A stretch of DNA of 64,000 nucleotides from JADLGL01 sp963667605 (GTDB lineage: Bacteria; Pseudomonadota; Alphaproteobacteria; Rhizobiales; Kaistiaceae): assembly GCA_963667605.2 (NCBI GenBank), contig CAXXUZ010000002.1:434001-498000 (forward strand), given 5' to 3'. The notes under the pieces were generated by a model. That model did not search any database and was not told the DNA's origin. It worked only from the letters and a program-made list of their open reading frames with translations. Position 1 is the stretch's first letter. Every line of letters begins with the position of its first letter. The position numbers and the translations under genes are program-made. Shown in pieces: positions 18,665 to 28,664 of this stretch.

Positions 18665-19608
18665 TTATTCGGTGTCTTCGGCGACCTTGTGGCTGGCCAG
18701 CATTTCCAGGGCTTTGACCATCGCAGAGTGATCCCAACCGGACCCTCCGGCGGCAGCACAGGCGCTGAATAATTGCTGGGCGCTGGTCGGTCACTTGGGG
18801 AATGCGGGTTTACTCGCCGCAGCGCGGCTCCGCCTCGGTGTGCGGTAGGGCCATGTTCAGGCTTCTTTCTCGCCGATTCCAGTGCAAGGTTCAGATCCTT
18901 CTGGTGCAGCGCGATCCGGAAACCCGGGGCGAATGTCCGCTTGACCATCCGATCGCCGTGCACCTCGAGGATCTTCGACGAAGCGAAGCCACCCATCAGC
19001 GCCTCGCGCACCTTGGCCGGATCAGCACCGGCCTTGGAAGCAAACAGGAGCGCTTCGCCCACTGCCTCGATGGTGAGGGCGACGATGATTTGGTTGGCGA
19101 CCTTGGCGGTCTGGCCGTCGCCGACACTGCCGACCAACGTGATGTTCTTGCCCATCAGATCGAACAGCGGCTTGACCCGGTCGAACGATTGCTGAGTGCC
19201 GCCGACCATGATCGAAAGCGTCGCGTTCTTGGCGCCGACCTCCCCGCCGGAGACCGGAGCATCAAGATAGTCACATCCGATGGCGTTGATCTTCTCGGCG
19301 AAACCTTTGGTGGCGATTGGTGAGATCGAACTCATGTCGACTAATGTCTTGCCGGCGCTGAGGCCCTCGGCCACCCCACCTGACGCGAACAAAGCGGCGT
19401 GGACATCGGGCGTGTCCGGCACCATGACAATGATCACCTCGCTCTGCTCCGCCACTTCCTTGGCGGAAGCAACGGCGACCGCACCCTGAGCGATCACATC
19501 CTTTGGCACGACCCTGATGTCATAGGCCACGACTTGATGGCCGCCGGTCAGCAAATGCCCGGCCATCGGCCGCCCCATGATTCCAAGTCCTACGAACCCG
19601 ACCTTCAT
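18665..19608 (-). pseudogene. garR: Tartronate semialdehyde reductase GarR, C-terminus disrupted
   Basis: Residues 1–247 are a clear 2-hydroxy-3-oxopropionate reductase: NAD-binding GFVGLGIMGRPMA, the DAPVSGGEVGAKNATLS substrate motif and the catalytic-lysine segment GQTAKVANQ. After LNLALESAR (down to 18867) the frame runs into a foreign basic tail of 69 residues ending at 18658. The genuine C-terminus (SAQQLFSACAAAGG, WDHSAMVKALEMLASHKV, stop at 18665–18667) is still present in another frame. Roughly 50 extra bases including a 29-bp repeat lie between (18788–18866). The C-terminal helices close the active site, so function is doubtful. Confidence 0.82.
18810..18838. repeat. 29-bp repeat, copy 2, inserted in garR
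   Basis: Exact copy of 18307–18335 in the same orientation, with the same GCCGC-agc-GCGGC hairpin. It sits inside garR, at the point where the protein departs from its family, and shifts the frame. Confidence 0.75.
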
Positions 19609-19650
19609 CTGCCCCGTCTCCTGTGTACTTGTCTCTTGATGCCGCTCGGT

Positions 19651-20427
19651 TCAGCCGGATTGCGTCAGCCAACCGAGCCCCGCCACGGTTTCGCCCGTAG
19701 GCTTGTACTCGCAGCCGATCCAGCCCCTATAGCCGATGCGATCTAGGTGGCCGAACAGGAATGGATAGTTGATCTCCCCGGTGCCCGGCTCGTGACGTCC
19801 CGGATTATCGGCGATCTGGATGTGACCGATATGGGAAAGGTTACGCTCGATCGTGGCGGCGAGTTCACCTTCCATCCGCTGCATGTGATAGATGTCGTAT
19901 TGAACGAAGAGGTTGTCGCTGCCTATTTCAGAAATTATATCAAGTGCTTGATTGGTATGGTTGAGATAGAAGCCGGGGATATCGAAGACATTGATCGGTT
20001 CGATCAGCAGTTTGAGCCCCGCCGCCTGAAGCTTGCCGACCGCAAACCGCAAATTGCCGACAAATGTCTCTCTAAGTTCGCCGTTGCCTGCGCCCGATGG
20101 CGCGATCCCGGCAAGGCAGTTGAGCTGACCGCACTCCAGCGCGCGGGCATATTCGATCGCCTTGTCGACCCCATCGCGGAATTCCTCTACCCGATCCGGG
20201 ATACAGGCAATGCCGCGATCGCCGGCATCCCAGTCGCCGGCCGAGAGGTTGAACAACACTTGGCGCAGACCGTTGTCCCTGAGCCGTTTGGCGATATCGG
20301 CGGAGGAAAACGCGTAGGGAAAGAGGTATTCGACACCCTTGAAGTTGGCTCTGGCGGCGGCCTCGAAGCGATCGAGAAAATCTCTTTCGATGAACAGCAT
20401 AGACAAATTGGCCGCAAATCTAGGCAT
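19651..20427 (-). CDS. hyi: Hydroxypyruvate isomerase
   Basis: A TIM-barrel isomerase of the Hyi family, interconverting hydroxypyruvate and tartronate semialdehyde. The ATG at 20427 (MPRFAANLSMLF) is chosen because the family begins there; the open frame extends further upstream but with non-conserved sequence. Conserved blocks include GVEYLFPYAF, LLIEPIN, VQYDIYHMQRMEG (metal-ligand Asp/His) and GHIQIADNPGRHEPGTGEINY, and WIGCEYKP near the end. It lies between gcl and garR as in many glyoxylate gene clusters. Confidence 0.93.
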   Translation of the reverse strand: MPRFAANLSMLFIERDFLDRFEAAARANFKGVEYLFPYAFSSADIAKRLRDNGLRQVLFNLSAGDWDAGDRGIACIPDRVEEFRDGVDKAIEYARALECGQLNCLAGIAPSGAGNGELRETFVGNLRFAVGKLQAAGLKLLIEPINVFDIPGFYLNHTNQALDIISEIGSDNLFVQYDIYHMQRMEGELAATIERNLSHIGHIQIADNPGRHEPGTGEINYPFLFGHLDRIGYRGWIGCEYKPTGETVAGLGWLTQSG

Positions 20428-20464
20428 TCGTAGATCCCTCAAGCAAAAGACGTTTTGTCGCCGG

Positions 20465-22282
20465 CTACTCGGCCGGTTCGGATTGTTGGCTCTCGGTTCG
20501 GACCCAGCCATTTTCTTTGGTCAGGGTCGGGTCGAGGTCGAGAACTTCTTCGAACTCGTTGACCGCGTCAATCTCGGCCCCCATCGCGACATTGGTGTAG
20601 CGTTCGGTGATAAATTCGATCACGACCGGCACTTGATGTTCTTCCATCAGCGCCTCTGCTCGGGCGAAGGCCTCGCCAAATTCGTTCGGGCTCTTCACTC
20701 GCACTGCTTTGCAGCCGAGCCCCTCGGCAACCGCCACATGGTCGACGCCATAACCGGGGACGGCGTCGCCCTTGGCATCGGCGTTGATGTTGTCGAAGGC
20801 GAGGCTGACATGGAAGTCCATGTCGAAATTGCGCTGCGCCTGGCGGATCAGGCCGAGATAGGAATTGTTCAATACGACATGGAGATAAGGCAGCTTGTGC
20901 TGCGCTCCCGCAGCCAATTCCTCGATCAGAAATTGGAAATCGTAGTCCCCCGATAGAGCCACGATCTTTCGATTGGGATCGGCCTTTCTTACTCCGAGCG
21001 CAGCCGGCAAGGTCCAACCGAGCGGCCCGGCTTGGCCGCAATTGATCCAGTTGCGTGGGCGATAAACGCGGAGGAATTGCGCCCCGGCGATTTGCGAAAG
21101 GCCGATCGCGGTCACATAGCAGACGTCGCGGCCGAATTGCCGGTTCATCTCCTCATAGACGCGCTGCGGCTTGAGCGGGACATCGTCGAAATGGGACTTG
21201 CGCAGCATGTTCTGTTTGCGCTGGTCGCATTCCGTCGCCCAGGCGCTGCGATCCCGCAGCTTCCCGGCCGATTTCCATTCTTTGGCGATCTCGACGAACA
21301 GCTCAAGCGCAGCACGGGCATCTGAAACAATCCCATAATTCGGCGCGAATACGCGCCCGATCTGGGTCGGCTCGATATCGACATGCACGAATTTGCGACC
21401 GGCAGTGTAGGTATCCAGGCCTCCGGTATGCCGATTGGCCCATCGATTGCCGATCCCGAGCGCGAAGTCGGAACGGAGGAATGTTGCGTTGCCGTAGCGG
21501 TGGCTAGTCTGCAAACCGACCATCCCGGCCATCAGCGGGTGATCGTCGGGGATCGAGCCCCAGCCCATCAGGGTCGGGATCACCGGCACGCCGGTAGTCT
21601 CCGCGAACTCGACCAATAGGTCCGATGCATCGGCATTGATGACGCCGCCGCCGGCGATGATTAGCGGTCGCTCTGCTGCAGCCAGCATCGCCATCGCTCT
21701 CTCGGCCTGCTTCCTGGTCGCGGTCGGCTTGTAGGCGGGAAGCGGCTCATAGCTATCGGGGTCAAACTCGATCTCACCCATCTGCACGTCGACCGGCAGA
21801 TCGACCAGCACCGGACCCGGGCGGCCGGAGCGCATCAAGTGAAATGCTTTTTGCAGTACCATCGGCACCAGCGCCGGTTCCATCACCGTCACCGCCCATT
21901 TGGTAACCGGCTTGGCGATTTCCGCAATGTCGACGGCCTGGAAGTCTTCCTTGTCGAGCTTGGCTCTCGGCGCTTGACCGGTGATGCACAGGATCGGAAT
22001 CGAATCGGCTATCGCTGAATAAAGGCCGGTGATCATATCGGTGCCGGCGGGTCCGGAGGTGCCGATGCAAACGCCGATATTGCCCGGCTTTGCCCTTGTG
22101 TAGCCTTCGGCCATATGCGAGGCGCCCTCGACGTGGCGCGCAAGGACGTGGTCGATCGAGCCGGCCTTGCGGATCGCCGCATAGAGGGGATTAATCGCGG
22201 CGCCGGGCACTCCGAAAGCGTGCCTGACGCCTTCCTTCTCCAGGACGTGAACCGCAGCTTCGGTTGCTCTCATGCGGGTCAT
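20465..22282 (-). CDS. gcl: Glyoxylate carboligase
   Basis: A 605-residue ThDP-dependent enzyme joining two glyoxylates into tartronate semialdehyde with loss of CO2. The N-terminal pyrimidine-binding domain shows the ARHVEGASHMAEGYTRA segment, where the Glu normal in ThDP enzymes is replaced by Val, a known hallmark of Gcl. The central domain and the C-terminal ThDP motif (GDYDFQFLIEEL…LNNSYLGLIRQAQ) are complete. First gene of the minus-strand glyoxylate cluster; the 440 bases upstream should hold the promoter. Confidence 0.97.
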   Translation of the reverse strand: MTRMRATEAAVHVLEKEGVRHAFGVPGAAINPLYAAIRKAGSIDHVLARHVEGASHMAEGYTRAKPGNIGVCIGTSGPAGTDMITGLYSAIADSIPILCITGQAPRAKLDKEDFQAVDIAEIAKPVTKWAVTVMEPALVPMVLQKAFHLMRSGRPGPVLVDLPVDVQMGEIEFDPDSYEPLPAYKPTATRKQAERAMAMLAAAERPLIIAGGGVINADASDLLVEFAETTGVPVIPTLMGWGSIPDDHPLMAGMVGLQTSHRYGNATFLRSDFALGIGNRWANRHTGGLDTYTAGRKFVHVDIEPTQIGRVFAPNYGIVSDARAALELFVEIAKEWKSAGKLRDRSAWATECDQRKQNMLRKSHFDDVPLKPQRVYEEMNRQFGRDVCYVTAIGLSQIAGAQFLRVYRPRNWINCGQAGPLGWTLPAALGVRKADPNRKIVALSGDYDFQFLIEELAAGAQHKLPYLHVVLNNSYLGLIRQAQRNFDMDFHVSLAFDNINADAKGDAVPGYGVDHVAVAEGLGCKAVRVKSPNEFGEAFARAEALMEEHQVPVVIEFITERYTNVAMGAEIDAVNEFEEVLDLDPTLTKENGWVRTESQQSEPAE

Positions 22283-22725
22283 GAATGTCCTTCAAGCTCG
22301 AATGTCTGATGCGTCGCCACGCGACCGCTCCTCATTAGCAATGTTCGAAGGCCCGCATCAATCCGCCAAAGCATCATCGGACTAAATCGGGATGACCGGT
22401 TCACCGCAAAACCTACCCATCGCTGTCCGCCGACGAAAGCCTGGAACGCTTTTCTCGGGGTCGTATCCCGCGAAGAGTGTGTCAAGACCTACGACCCCCG
22501 GCAACTGGGATGCAACCGACATTGATGTTGTCGGTGCCTATGTTCGGTCTCGCGGCAGCTCGTCACATCTCAAGCCGACTTGCTACCCGGGACAAAGGAA
22601 GGCACTCAGCCGTCTCCGTGGTCGGCGGCCACCTATTAGTCGAGGCCGCTTGGCGCCATTCGGCTTGATTGTTGCAGGCTCATTAACGAAGTTGCGGACC
22701 ACCGAAATCTTAGGACCCCTGTCAC
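22283..22725. other. Divergent intergenic region, gcl / pyc
   Basis: A 443-base gap between the divergent gcl and pyruvate carboxylase genes. No gene with coding character is seen. It must contain promoters for both directions; I saw no unambiguous boxes or strong palindromes. Confidence 0.4.
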
Positions 22726-25700
22726 TTGAAACCCATCAAACGCCTCCTCGTTGCCAATCGTTCCGAGATCGCGATCCGTATATTTCGCGCGGCTTCCGAG
22801 CTCGGGATCGAGCATGTCGGCATCTATGCGGAGGAGGACAAACTATCCCTGCACCGCTTTAAGGCGGACAAGGCCTATCGCGTCGGTGCCGGCAAGGGAC
22901 CGATCGAGGCCTATCTCGATATCGACGAGATCATCGGAGTCGCCGAAAGCACCGGGGTCGAGGCCATCCATCCCGGTTATGGCTTCCTCTCCGAAAGCCC
23001 GGAATTCGCGGAGGCCTGTGCCGAAGCTGGGATCACTTTCATCGGCCCTTCGCCGGAGACTATGCGCCGACTAGGCAACAAGATCTCGGCGCGGAACTTG
23101 GCGGTTTCGGTCGGCGTATCGGTGGTGCCGGCCAGCGAGCCTCTACCCGTCGACCCCGAGGAATTGACCCGGATCGCAGGCGAGATCGGCTATCCGATCA
23201 TGCTCAAAGCCTCTTGGGGCGGGGGCGGCCGCGGCATGCGGCCGATCGCCGACTCAGACCAACTGGTCGAGACGGTGCTCTCCGCAAGACGCGAAGCCGC
23301 CGCCGCTTTTGGCAAGGACGAGGTCTATTTCGAGAAGCTGATCAGTCGCGCTCGCCATGTTGAGGTTCAAATCCTTGGCGATACCCACGGCAATTTGGTG
23401 CATTTGTTCGAGCGCGATTGTTCGGTCCAGCGCCGGCATCAGAAGGTGATCGAACGCGCGCCGGCAGCCTATCTCGACGAAGCGACCCGAGAAGCTCTAA
23501 GCGAGGCGGCGCAAACAATTGGCCGGGCAACCAACTATGTCGGCGCCGGCACCGTCGAATTCCTGCTCGATACCGACACAGGTGCGTTCTATTTCATCGA
23601 GGTCAATCCGCGCATTCAAGTTGAACACACCGTCACCGAGGTCGTGACCGGGCTCGATATCGTCAAGGCCCAGATCAAGATAGCCGGCGGTGGCCGGATC
23701 GGTCATGTCGAGGAGACCGGCATCCCGACGCAGGACAAAATCGTACTCGACGGCCACGCGCTCCAGTGCCGGATCACCACGGAGAATCCGGAAAACAATT
23801 TCATTCCCGATTATGGGCGGATAACTGCCTATCGCGGTGCCTTCGGCTTTGGCATCCGTGTCGATGGCGGCACCGCCTATTCCGGGGCGGTGGTCACCCG
23901 TTTCTACGATCCCTTGCTGGAAAAGATGACCGCTTGGGCGCCAAGCCCGGAAGAAGCGATTGCGCGCATGCTTCGTGCCTTACGAGAGTACCGAATCCGC
24001 GGCGTCGCAACGAATCTTCCATTCCTCGAAGCGGTGCTGGAGCATCAGCGCTTCCGCGACAACGAGGTCACCACCCGTTTCATCGATGAGACGCCGGAGC
24101 TTTTCCGCTATCCGCCGCGTGTCGACCGGGCGAGCCTGCTTGCCAACTACATCGCCGATGTCACCGTCAACGGCCACCCCGATGCGCGCGGCCGGGCGAA
24201 ACCGATCGACGGGCTGCCTCGACCGGTGTCGCCTGAATTCCACGAACCGGCGGCCGACGGCACCAAGCAATTGCTTGACCGATTGGGCCCTGAAGGCTTC
24301 GCCGCCTGGATGCGCGAGCAATCTCGGCCCCTGGTAACTGACACCACTATGCGGGACGCGCACCAATCGCTGCTCGCTACCCGGTTCCGCTCATACGATA
24401 TCGTCAACGCTGCCGGGGCCTACGCCAAAGGCCTGCCGCAGCTTCTTTCTCTGGAATGCTGGGGCGGCGCGACCTTCGACGTGGCGATGCGGTTCCTCAC
24501 CGAGGATCCTTGGGAACGGCTGGCGGAGTTGCGCGCACTTGTGCCCAATCTTCTGCTGCAAATGCTGTTCCGTGGCGCCAATGCCGTCGGCTACAAGAAC
24601 TACCCGGACAATGTCGTTCGCTATTTCATCCGCCAGGCAGCCGAAGCCGGCATGGACATTTTCCGCATTTTCGACTGCCTAAACTGGGTCGAGAACATGC
24701 GGGTCGCCATCGACGCCGTTGGCGACGCTGGAAAGATCGCGGAAGGGGCGATTTGCTACACCGGTGACATTCTCGATCCGGACCGGGCTAAATATTCTCT
24801 AGATTATTATGTGAAGCTGGCCAAGGAGTTGGAGGCGGCGGGCTGCCACATTCTCGCTATCAAAGACATGGCCGGGCTGCTCCGACCGGCGGCTGCGACT
24901 AGGCTCCTCAAGGCGCTAAAGGAGGAAGTAGGCTTTCCGATTCATCTCCATACACACGACACTTCCGGTCTCTCCGGCGCTACCGTGCTGGCGGCGGTGG
25001 AAGCCGGCGTCGACGCCTTCGACGCGGCGAGCGACTCCATGTCGGGAATGGTGTCTCAGCCCTGCCTTGGATCGCTCGTCGAAGCCCTGGCGCGCACCGA
25101 CAAATCGACCGAACTGGCGCCGGAGGTGATCCGCGAGATCAGTTTCTACTGGGAGGCGGTGAGGGGCCAATACGCGGCGTTCGAGAGCGATCTCAAATCG
25201 GGCGTTTCGGAAGTCTATCTCCACGAAATGCCCGGCGGCCAATATACCAATCTCCGCGAACAGGCTCGCAGCATGGGCCTTGCTGGAAGATGGCATCAAG
25301 TGGCCAAGGCGTACCACGCGGCCAATGATTTGTTCGGCGACATCGTCAAGGTGACCCCGTCATCCAAGGTGGTGGGTGATCTCGCCTTGATGATGGTCTC
25401 TCAGGATCTTACGCCCCAGGATGTCCTCGATCCCGATGTCGAAATTGCCTTCCCGCAATCGGTCGTCGAGATGATGCGCGGCGATCTCGGCCAACCGCCG
25501 GGCGGTTGGCCCCAGGGTTTCCGGGACAAGGCGTTGAAGGGCGAGGAGCCCATCATTGTTCGCCCGGGTTCATTGCTACCCGACGCCGACCTCGATGCCG
25601 AACGAAAGGAGGCCGAGCGCCAGGTCGAACGCGACATCAGCGATACCGAGTTCGCCTCTTATTTGATGTACCCCAAAGTGTTCGTGGAGTTCGCCGCGGC

Positions 25701-26193
25701 GATCAGGACCTATGGTCCGGTCACACGTCTACCAACCCCGGTCTATTTCTACGGCATGGCCAATGGCGAGGAGACATCGATCGATCTCGAGCCGGGCAGG
25801 ACTCTTGTGGTGCGTTTGCAGGTGGTCGGCGATGTCGATGAAGAAGGACAGGCCAGGGTCTTCTTTGAACTCAATGGTCAGCCCCGGACGATCCGCGTCC
25901 CGGATCGGGCCGCAGCGGCTGGCATCCCGGTGCGGCGCAAAGCGTCGGAGAACGAACCCGGCCATGTCGCAGCGCCGATGCCCGGCGTCGTTGCGACGAT
26001 CGCAGTAAAAATCGGCCAGCCGATCAGGGCTGGCGATCCATTGTTCACCATCGAGGCGATGAAGATGGAAACGTCGCAACACGCTGCGATCGACGGCGTT
26101 GTCGATGAGGTTCTGATTCAGCCGGGCGGCGCGGTCGAGGCCAAGGATCTGGTGATCGTCCTGGCGCCCAAGGAAAGTGGCGAAGAGTCGTAG
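22726..26193 (+). CDS. pyc: Pyruvate carboxylase
   Basis: A 1155-residue biotin enzyme making oxaloacetate from pyruvate, bicarbonate and ATP. Domains in order: biotin carboxylase (1–450; KASWGGGGRGMR ATP-grasp loop, FIEVNPRIQVEHTVTE), carboxyltransferase (about 530–820; MRDAHQSLLATR, LHTHDTSG metal site), PC-type allosteric/PYC_OADA region, and a biotinyl domain with EAMKMET, biotinylated lysine at residue 1113. The start is a TTG at 22726, required because the conserved N-terminus (MKPIKRLLVANRSEIAIR) begins there. It replenishes the TCA cycle and fits growth on C2/C3 acids. Confidence 0.97.
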   Translation: MKPIKRLLVANRSEIAIRIFRAASELGIEHVGIYAEEDKLSLHRFKADKAYRVGAGKGPIEAYLDIDEIIGVAESTGVEAIHPGYGFLSESPEFAEACAEAGITFIGPSPETMRRLGNKISARNLAVSVGVSVVPASEPLPVDPEELTRIAGEIGYPIMLKASWGGGGRGMRPIADSDQLVETVLSARREAAAAFGKDEVYFEKLISRARHVEVQILGDTHGNLVHLFERDCSVQRRHQKVIERAPAAYLDEATREALSEAAQTIGRATNYVGAGTVEFLLDTDTGAFYFIEVNPRIQVEHTVTEVVTGLDIVKAQIKIAGGGRIGHVEETGIPTQDKIVLDGHALQCRITTENPENNFIPDYGRITAYRGAFGFGIRVDGGTAYSGAVVTRFYDPLLEKMTAWAPSPEEAIARMLRALREYRIRGVATNLPFLEAVLEHQRFRDNEVTTRFIDETPELFRYPPRVDRASLLANYIADVTVNGHPDARGRAKPIDGLPRPVSPEFHEPAADGTKQLLDRLGPEGFAAWMREQSRPLVTDTTMRDAHQSLLATRFRSYDIVNAAGAYAKGLPQLLSLECWGGATFDVAMRFLTEDPWERLAELRALVPNLLLQMLFRGANAVGYKNYPDNVVRYFIRQAAEAGMDIFRIFDCLNWVENMRVAIDAVGDAGKIAEGAICYTGDILDPDRAKYSLDYYVKLAKELEAAGCHILAIKDMAGLLRPAAATRLLKALKEEVGFPIHLHTHDTSGLSGATVLAAVEAGVDAFDAASDSMSGMVSQPCLGSLVEALARTDKSTELAPEVIREISFYWEAVRGQYAAFESDLKSGVSEVYLHEMPGGQYTNLREQARSMGLAGRWHQVAKAYHAANDLFGDIVKVTPSSKVVGDLALMMVSQDLTPQDVLDPDVEIAFPQSVVEMMRGDLGQPPGGWPQGFRDKALKGEEPIIVRPGSLLPDADLDAERKEAERQVERDISDTEFASYLMYPKVFVEFAAAIRTYGPVTRLPTPVYFYGMANGEETSIDLEPGRTLVVRLQVVGDVDEEGQARVFFELNGQPRTIRVPDRAAAAGIPVRRKASENEPGHVAAPMPGVVATIAVKIGQPIRAGDPLFTIEAMKMETSQHAAIDGVVDEVLIQPGGAVEAKDLVIVLAPKESGEES

Positions 26194-26213
26194 GACCCCC
26201 GGACGTCACCCGT

Positions 26214-26912
26214 TCAAATCAATCCCAACGCCTTGAAACTTACATGGCCGCCGCTGCCGACAATGATGTGATCGTGTACCACGATCCCCAGCGGCCCGCC
26301 GATTTCAACAATCTTGGCGGTCATGTCGATGTCGGCGCGGGAGGGCTCTGGATCACCGGACGGGTGGTTGTGAACCAGGACCAGCGCTGTGGCTGAAAGC
26401 TCCAACGCCCGTTTCACGATTTCACGTGGATAGACCGGGATATGGTCGACAGTGCCGACTTGCTGCACTTCGTCGGCGATCATAGTGTTCTTCTTGTCGA
26501 GGAACAGGATGCGGAACTGCTCGCGTTCCTCATAAGCCATTGCAGCGCGGCAATAATCAATCACCGCCTGCCATGATTTCAGGAGCGGTCGGTCCTGGAC
26601 GGAATCGCGAGCGTAGCGCGCGGCGGCGGTCTGCGCCAATTTGAGATGGAGCGCCACCTTTTCGCCGACGCCCCCAACCTCTCGCAATCGTTCCTCGGAT
26701 GCTGCGAGTACGCCCGAGAAATTGCCGAACCGTTTCAGCAACGCCTTGGCAAGCGGTTTGGTGTCGCGGCGCGGCAGGGCCTGGAACAGGATCAACTCCA
26801 GGAGCTCATAGTCGGCGAGGCTTTCACCGCCGCCTTCGCGGAATCGATCCGACAGCCGCGTCCGGTGACTAAGATAATGTGGCGCTTCCTTGCCGTCGGT
26901 CGTCTCGCTCAT
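26214..26912 (-). CDS. radC: RadC family JAB-domain protein
   Basis: A 232-residue RadC protein: N-terminal helix-hairpin-helix region, then a JAB/MPN metalloprotease-like domain with the HNHPSGDPEPSRADID motif near residue 180. Family members are often called DNA repair proteins, but the activity is not established. Its ATG overlaps the stop of the methionine aminopeptidase gene upstream (26909–26912), indicating co-transcription. Confidence 0.95.
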   Translation of the reverse strand: MSETTDGKEAPHYLSHRTRLSDRFREGGGESLADYELLELILFQALPRRDTKPLAKALLKRFGNFSGVLAASEERLREVGGVGEKVALHLKLAQTAAARYARDSVQDRPLLKSWQAVIDYCRAAMAYEEREQFRILFLDKKNTMIADEVQQVGTVDHIPVYPREIVKRALELSATALVLVHNHPSGDPEPSRADIDMTAKIVEIGGPLGIVVHDHIIVGSGGHVSFKALGLI

Positions 26913-27742
26913 CCGCCGATAGGGTAGGGCGGTCGGTCCATGCCCGCCTGCGAGCGGGTAAAGATCTCGACCCCATCCTCGGTCACCCCCAACGAATGCT
27001 CGAATTGCGCCGACAGCGACCGATCCCGGGTTACCGCGGTCCAGCCGTCCGGTAGGATTTTGACCTGTGGCCGGCCAAGATTGATCATCGGCTCGACGGT
27101 GAAGATCATCCCCGGCTTCAACTCCACTCCGTCGCCGCGATTGCCGTAGTGGAGGATATTGGGTGCATCATGGAACAGGCGCCCCAAGCCGTGACCACAG
27201 AAATCGCGAACCACGCTGCAACGCTCTGCCTCGGCATAGTCCTGGATCGCCGCCCCGATATCGCCGGCGTGATTTCTCGGTTTGATCGCTTCTATGCCCC
27301 GCATCATCGCCTCATAGGTGACGTCGATCAGGCGGCGGGCTGCGCGCTTGACTTCGCCCGCGGGATACATCCGGCTTGAATCGCCATGCCAACCATCGAC
27401 GATCAACGTCACGTCGACATTGACGATATCGCCTTCCCGCAGCGGTTTGGCGCCCGGAATCCCGTGGCAGACCACATGGTTGACCGATGTGCAGGTCGAT
27501 TTCCAATAGCCGCGATAGCCGAGCGTGGCCGGTATCGCATTGTGATCCAGAGCGAATTCATAGACGAACCGATCGATTTCTGTCGTTGCTAGGCCCGGAC
27601 GGATCAAGCGGGCGATTTCGTCGAGACACGCGGCGGTCAACGCCCCGGCCCGGCTCATGCTGGCGAAATCAACCTTGGAGTATAATTTGATCTGGCCGCT
27701 GTTCCGTTTGGGAACAGTGGCGGCTTCCACATAAGTGACCAT
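26909..27742 (-). CDS. map: Type I methionine aminopeptidase
   Basis: A 277-residue metalloprotease removing initiator methionine from nascent proteins. Conserved features: TSVNHVVCHGIPG, VNVDVTLIVDGWHGDSSRM (Asp ligands), DFCGHGLGRLFHDAPNILHYGN (His ligand), MIFTVEPMI and SAQFEHSLGV (Glu ligands). The N-terminal ~25 residues before LYSKVDFASM are variable. Divergent from the CinA-like gene; their 5' ends nearly overlap. Confidence 0.96.
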   Translation of the reverse strand: MVTYVEAATVPKRNSGQIKLYSKVDFASMSRAGALTAACLDEIARLIRPGLATTEIDRFVYEFALDHNAIPATLGYRGYWKSTCTSVNHVVCHGIPGAKPLREGDIVNVDVTLIVDGWHGDSSRMYPAGEVKRAARRLIDVTYEAMMRGIEAIKPRNHAGDIGAAIQDYAEAERCSVVRDFCGHGLGRLFHDAPNILHYGNRGDGVELKPGMIFTVEPMINLGRPQVKILPDGWTAVTRDRSLSAQFEHSLGVTEDGVEIFTRSQAGMDRPPYPIGG

Positions 27743-27848
27743 CGCAGTATCTCGGTCTTCGATCGCGGTCCGGTTGGACCATGATCATATCGGAATCGAT
27801 GCCGAAGGTGGCAACATCTCTGGCTCATTGACCCCGGACGGAGGCAGC

Positions 27849-28616
27849 ATGAGCGAGGACGTTATTACTGCCGGGCTGGTTGTCATCGGCGACGAAATCC
27901 TTTCCGGGCGCACCAAGGACGCCAATATCGGCGCTATCGCCGATTTTCTCACCGACCTTGGCTTGGAACTCCGGGAGGTTCGCGTCGTCGAGGATCGGAC
28001 AGAAGCGATCGTCGCCGCGGTCAACGCCTTGCGTTCAGTTTATGGCGAGGTGTTCACGACCGGCGGAATCGGGCCGACCCATGACGATGTCACCGCCGAG
28101 GCGATGGCGATCGCCTTTGACGTTCCGCTCGGCGAGAACCCGGAGGCGGTCAAGATGTTGAGCGCCCGTTATGGCCAGGAGGCGCTCACCGAAGCGCGCC
28201 GTAGGATGGCTCGGATTCCCGAAGGCGGAGAGCTGATCGCCAATCCGGTGACGGGAGCGCCGGGATTTACCATCGGCAATGTCCATGTTCTGGCCGGCAT
28301 ACCGAAGATCATGAAGGCGATGCTGGTCGATCTCGCGCCCCGGCTTGCCAGCGGGCGAAAGCTGCATCTGCGCACCATCCCGGTTCCGGCGGGCGAGGGT
28401 GCCTATGCCGATCAACTCGCTGAGATCCAGCTGAGTTTTCCGAATGTTGCGATCGGCTCCTATCCCAAAATCGCTGCCGATCGGTTCCTCGGCGAAATCG
28501 TGCTCCGGTCGCGGGACGTGACCAGGCTCGAAGAGGCGGTGAGGGCAGTGGAATCAATGCTGGCCGATCTGTTGCCGGGCTTCACACAGGACACGAGTGC
28601 AACCAGGGCGCCTTAG
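27849..28616 (+). CDS. CinA-like molybdopterin-binding domain protein
   Basis: A 255-residue protein of the competence/damage-inducible protein A N-terminal family (MoaB/MogA fold): ITAGLVVIGDEILSGRTKD at the start, FTTGGIGPTHDDVTAEA in the middle, and the MARIPEGG…NPVTGAPGF block. It lacks the C-terminal pyridine-nucleotide amidohydrolase domain of full CinA. The ATG at 27849 is chosen because conservation begins at MSEDVITAG; an in-frame GTG at 27735 would overlap the map gene. Confidence 0.9.
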   Translation: MSEDVITAGLVVIGDEILSGRTKDANIGAIADFLTDLGLELREVRVVEDRTEAIVAAVNALRSVYGEVFTTGGIGPTHDDVTAEAMAIAFDVPLGENPEAVKMLSARYGQEALTEARRRMARIPEGGELIANPVTGAPGFTIGNVHVLAGIPKIMKAMLVDLAPRLASGRKLHLRTIPVPAGEGAYADQLAEIQLSFPNVAIGSYPKIAADRFLGEIVLRSRDVTRLEEAVRAVESMLADLLPGFTQDTSATRAP

Positions 28617-28664
28617 CTTGATCTCTCCCTGGCCGAAGCCTAGGCGTTTCGTGCGTGCGTGCGT

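Noticed and set aside
22392..22862. 156-codon plus-strand frame before and into pyc
   Set aside because: Overlaps the conserved start of pyruvate carboxylase in another frame and has no family resemblance.
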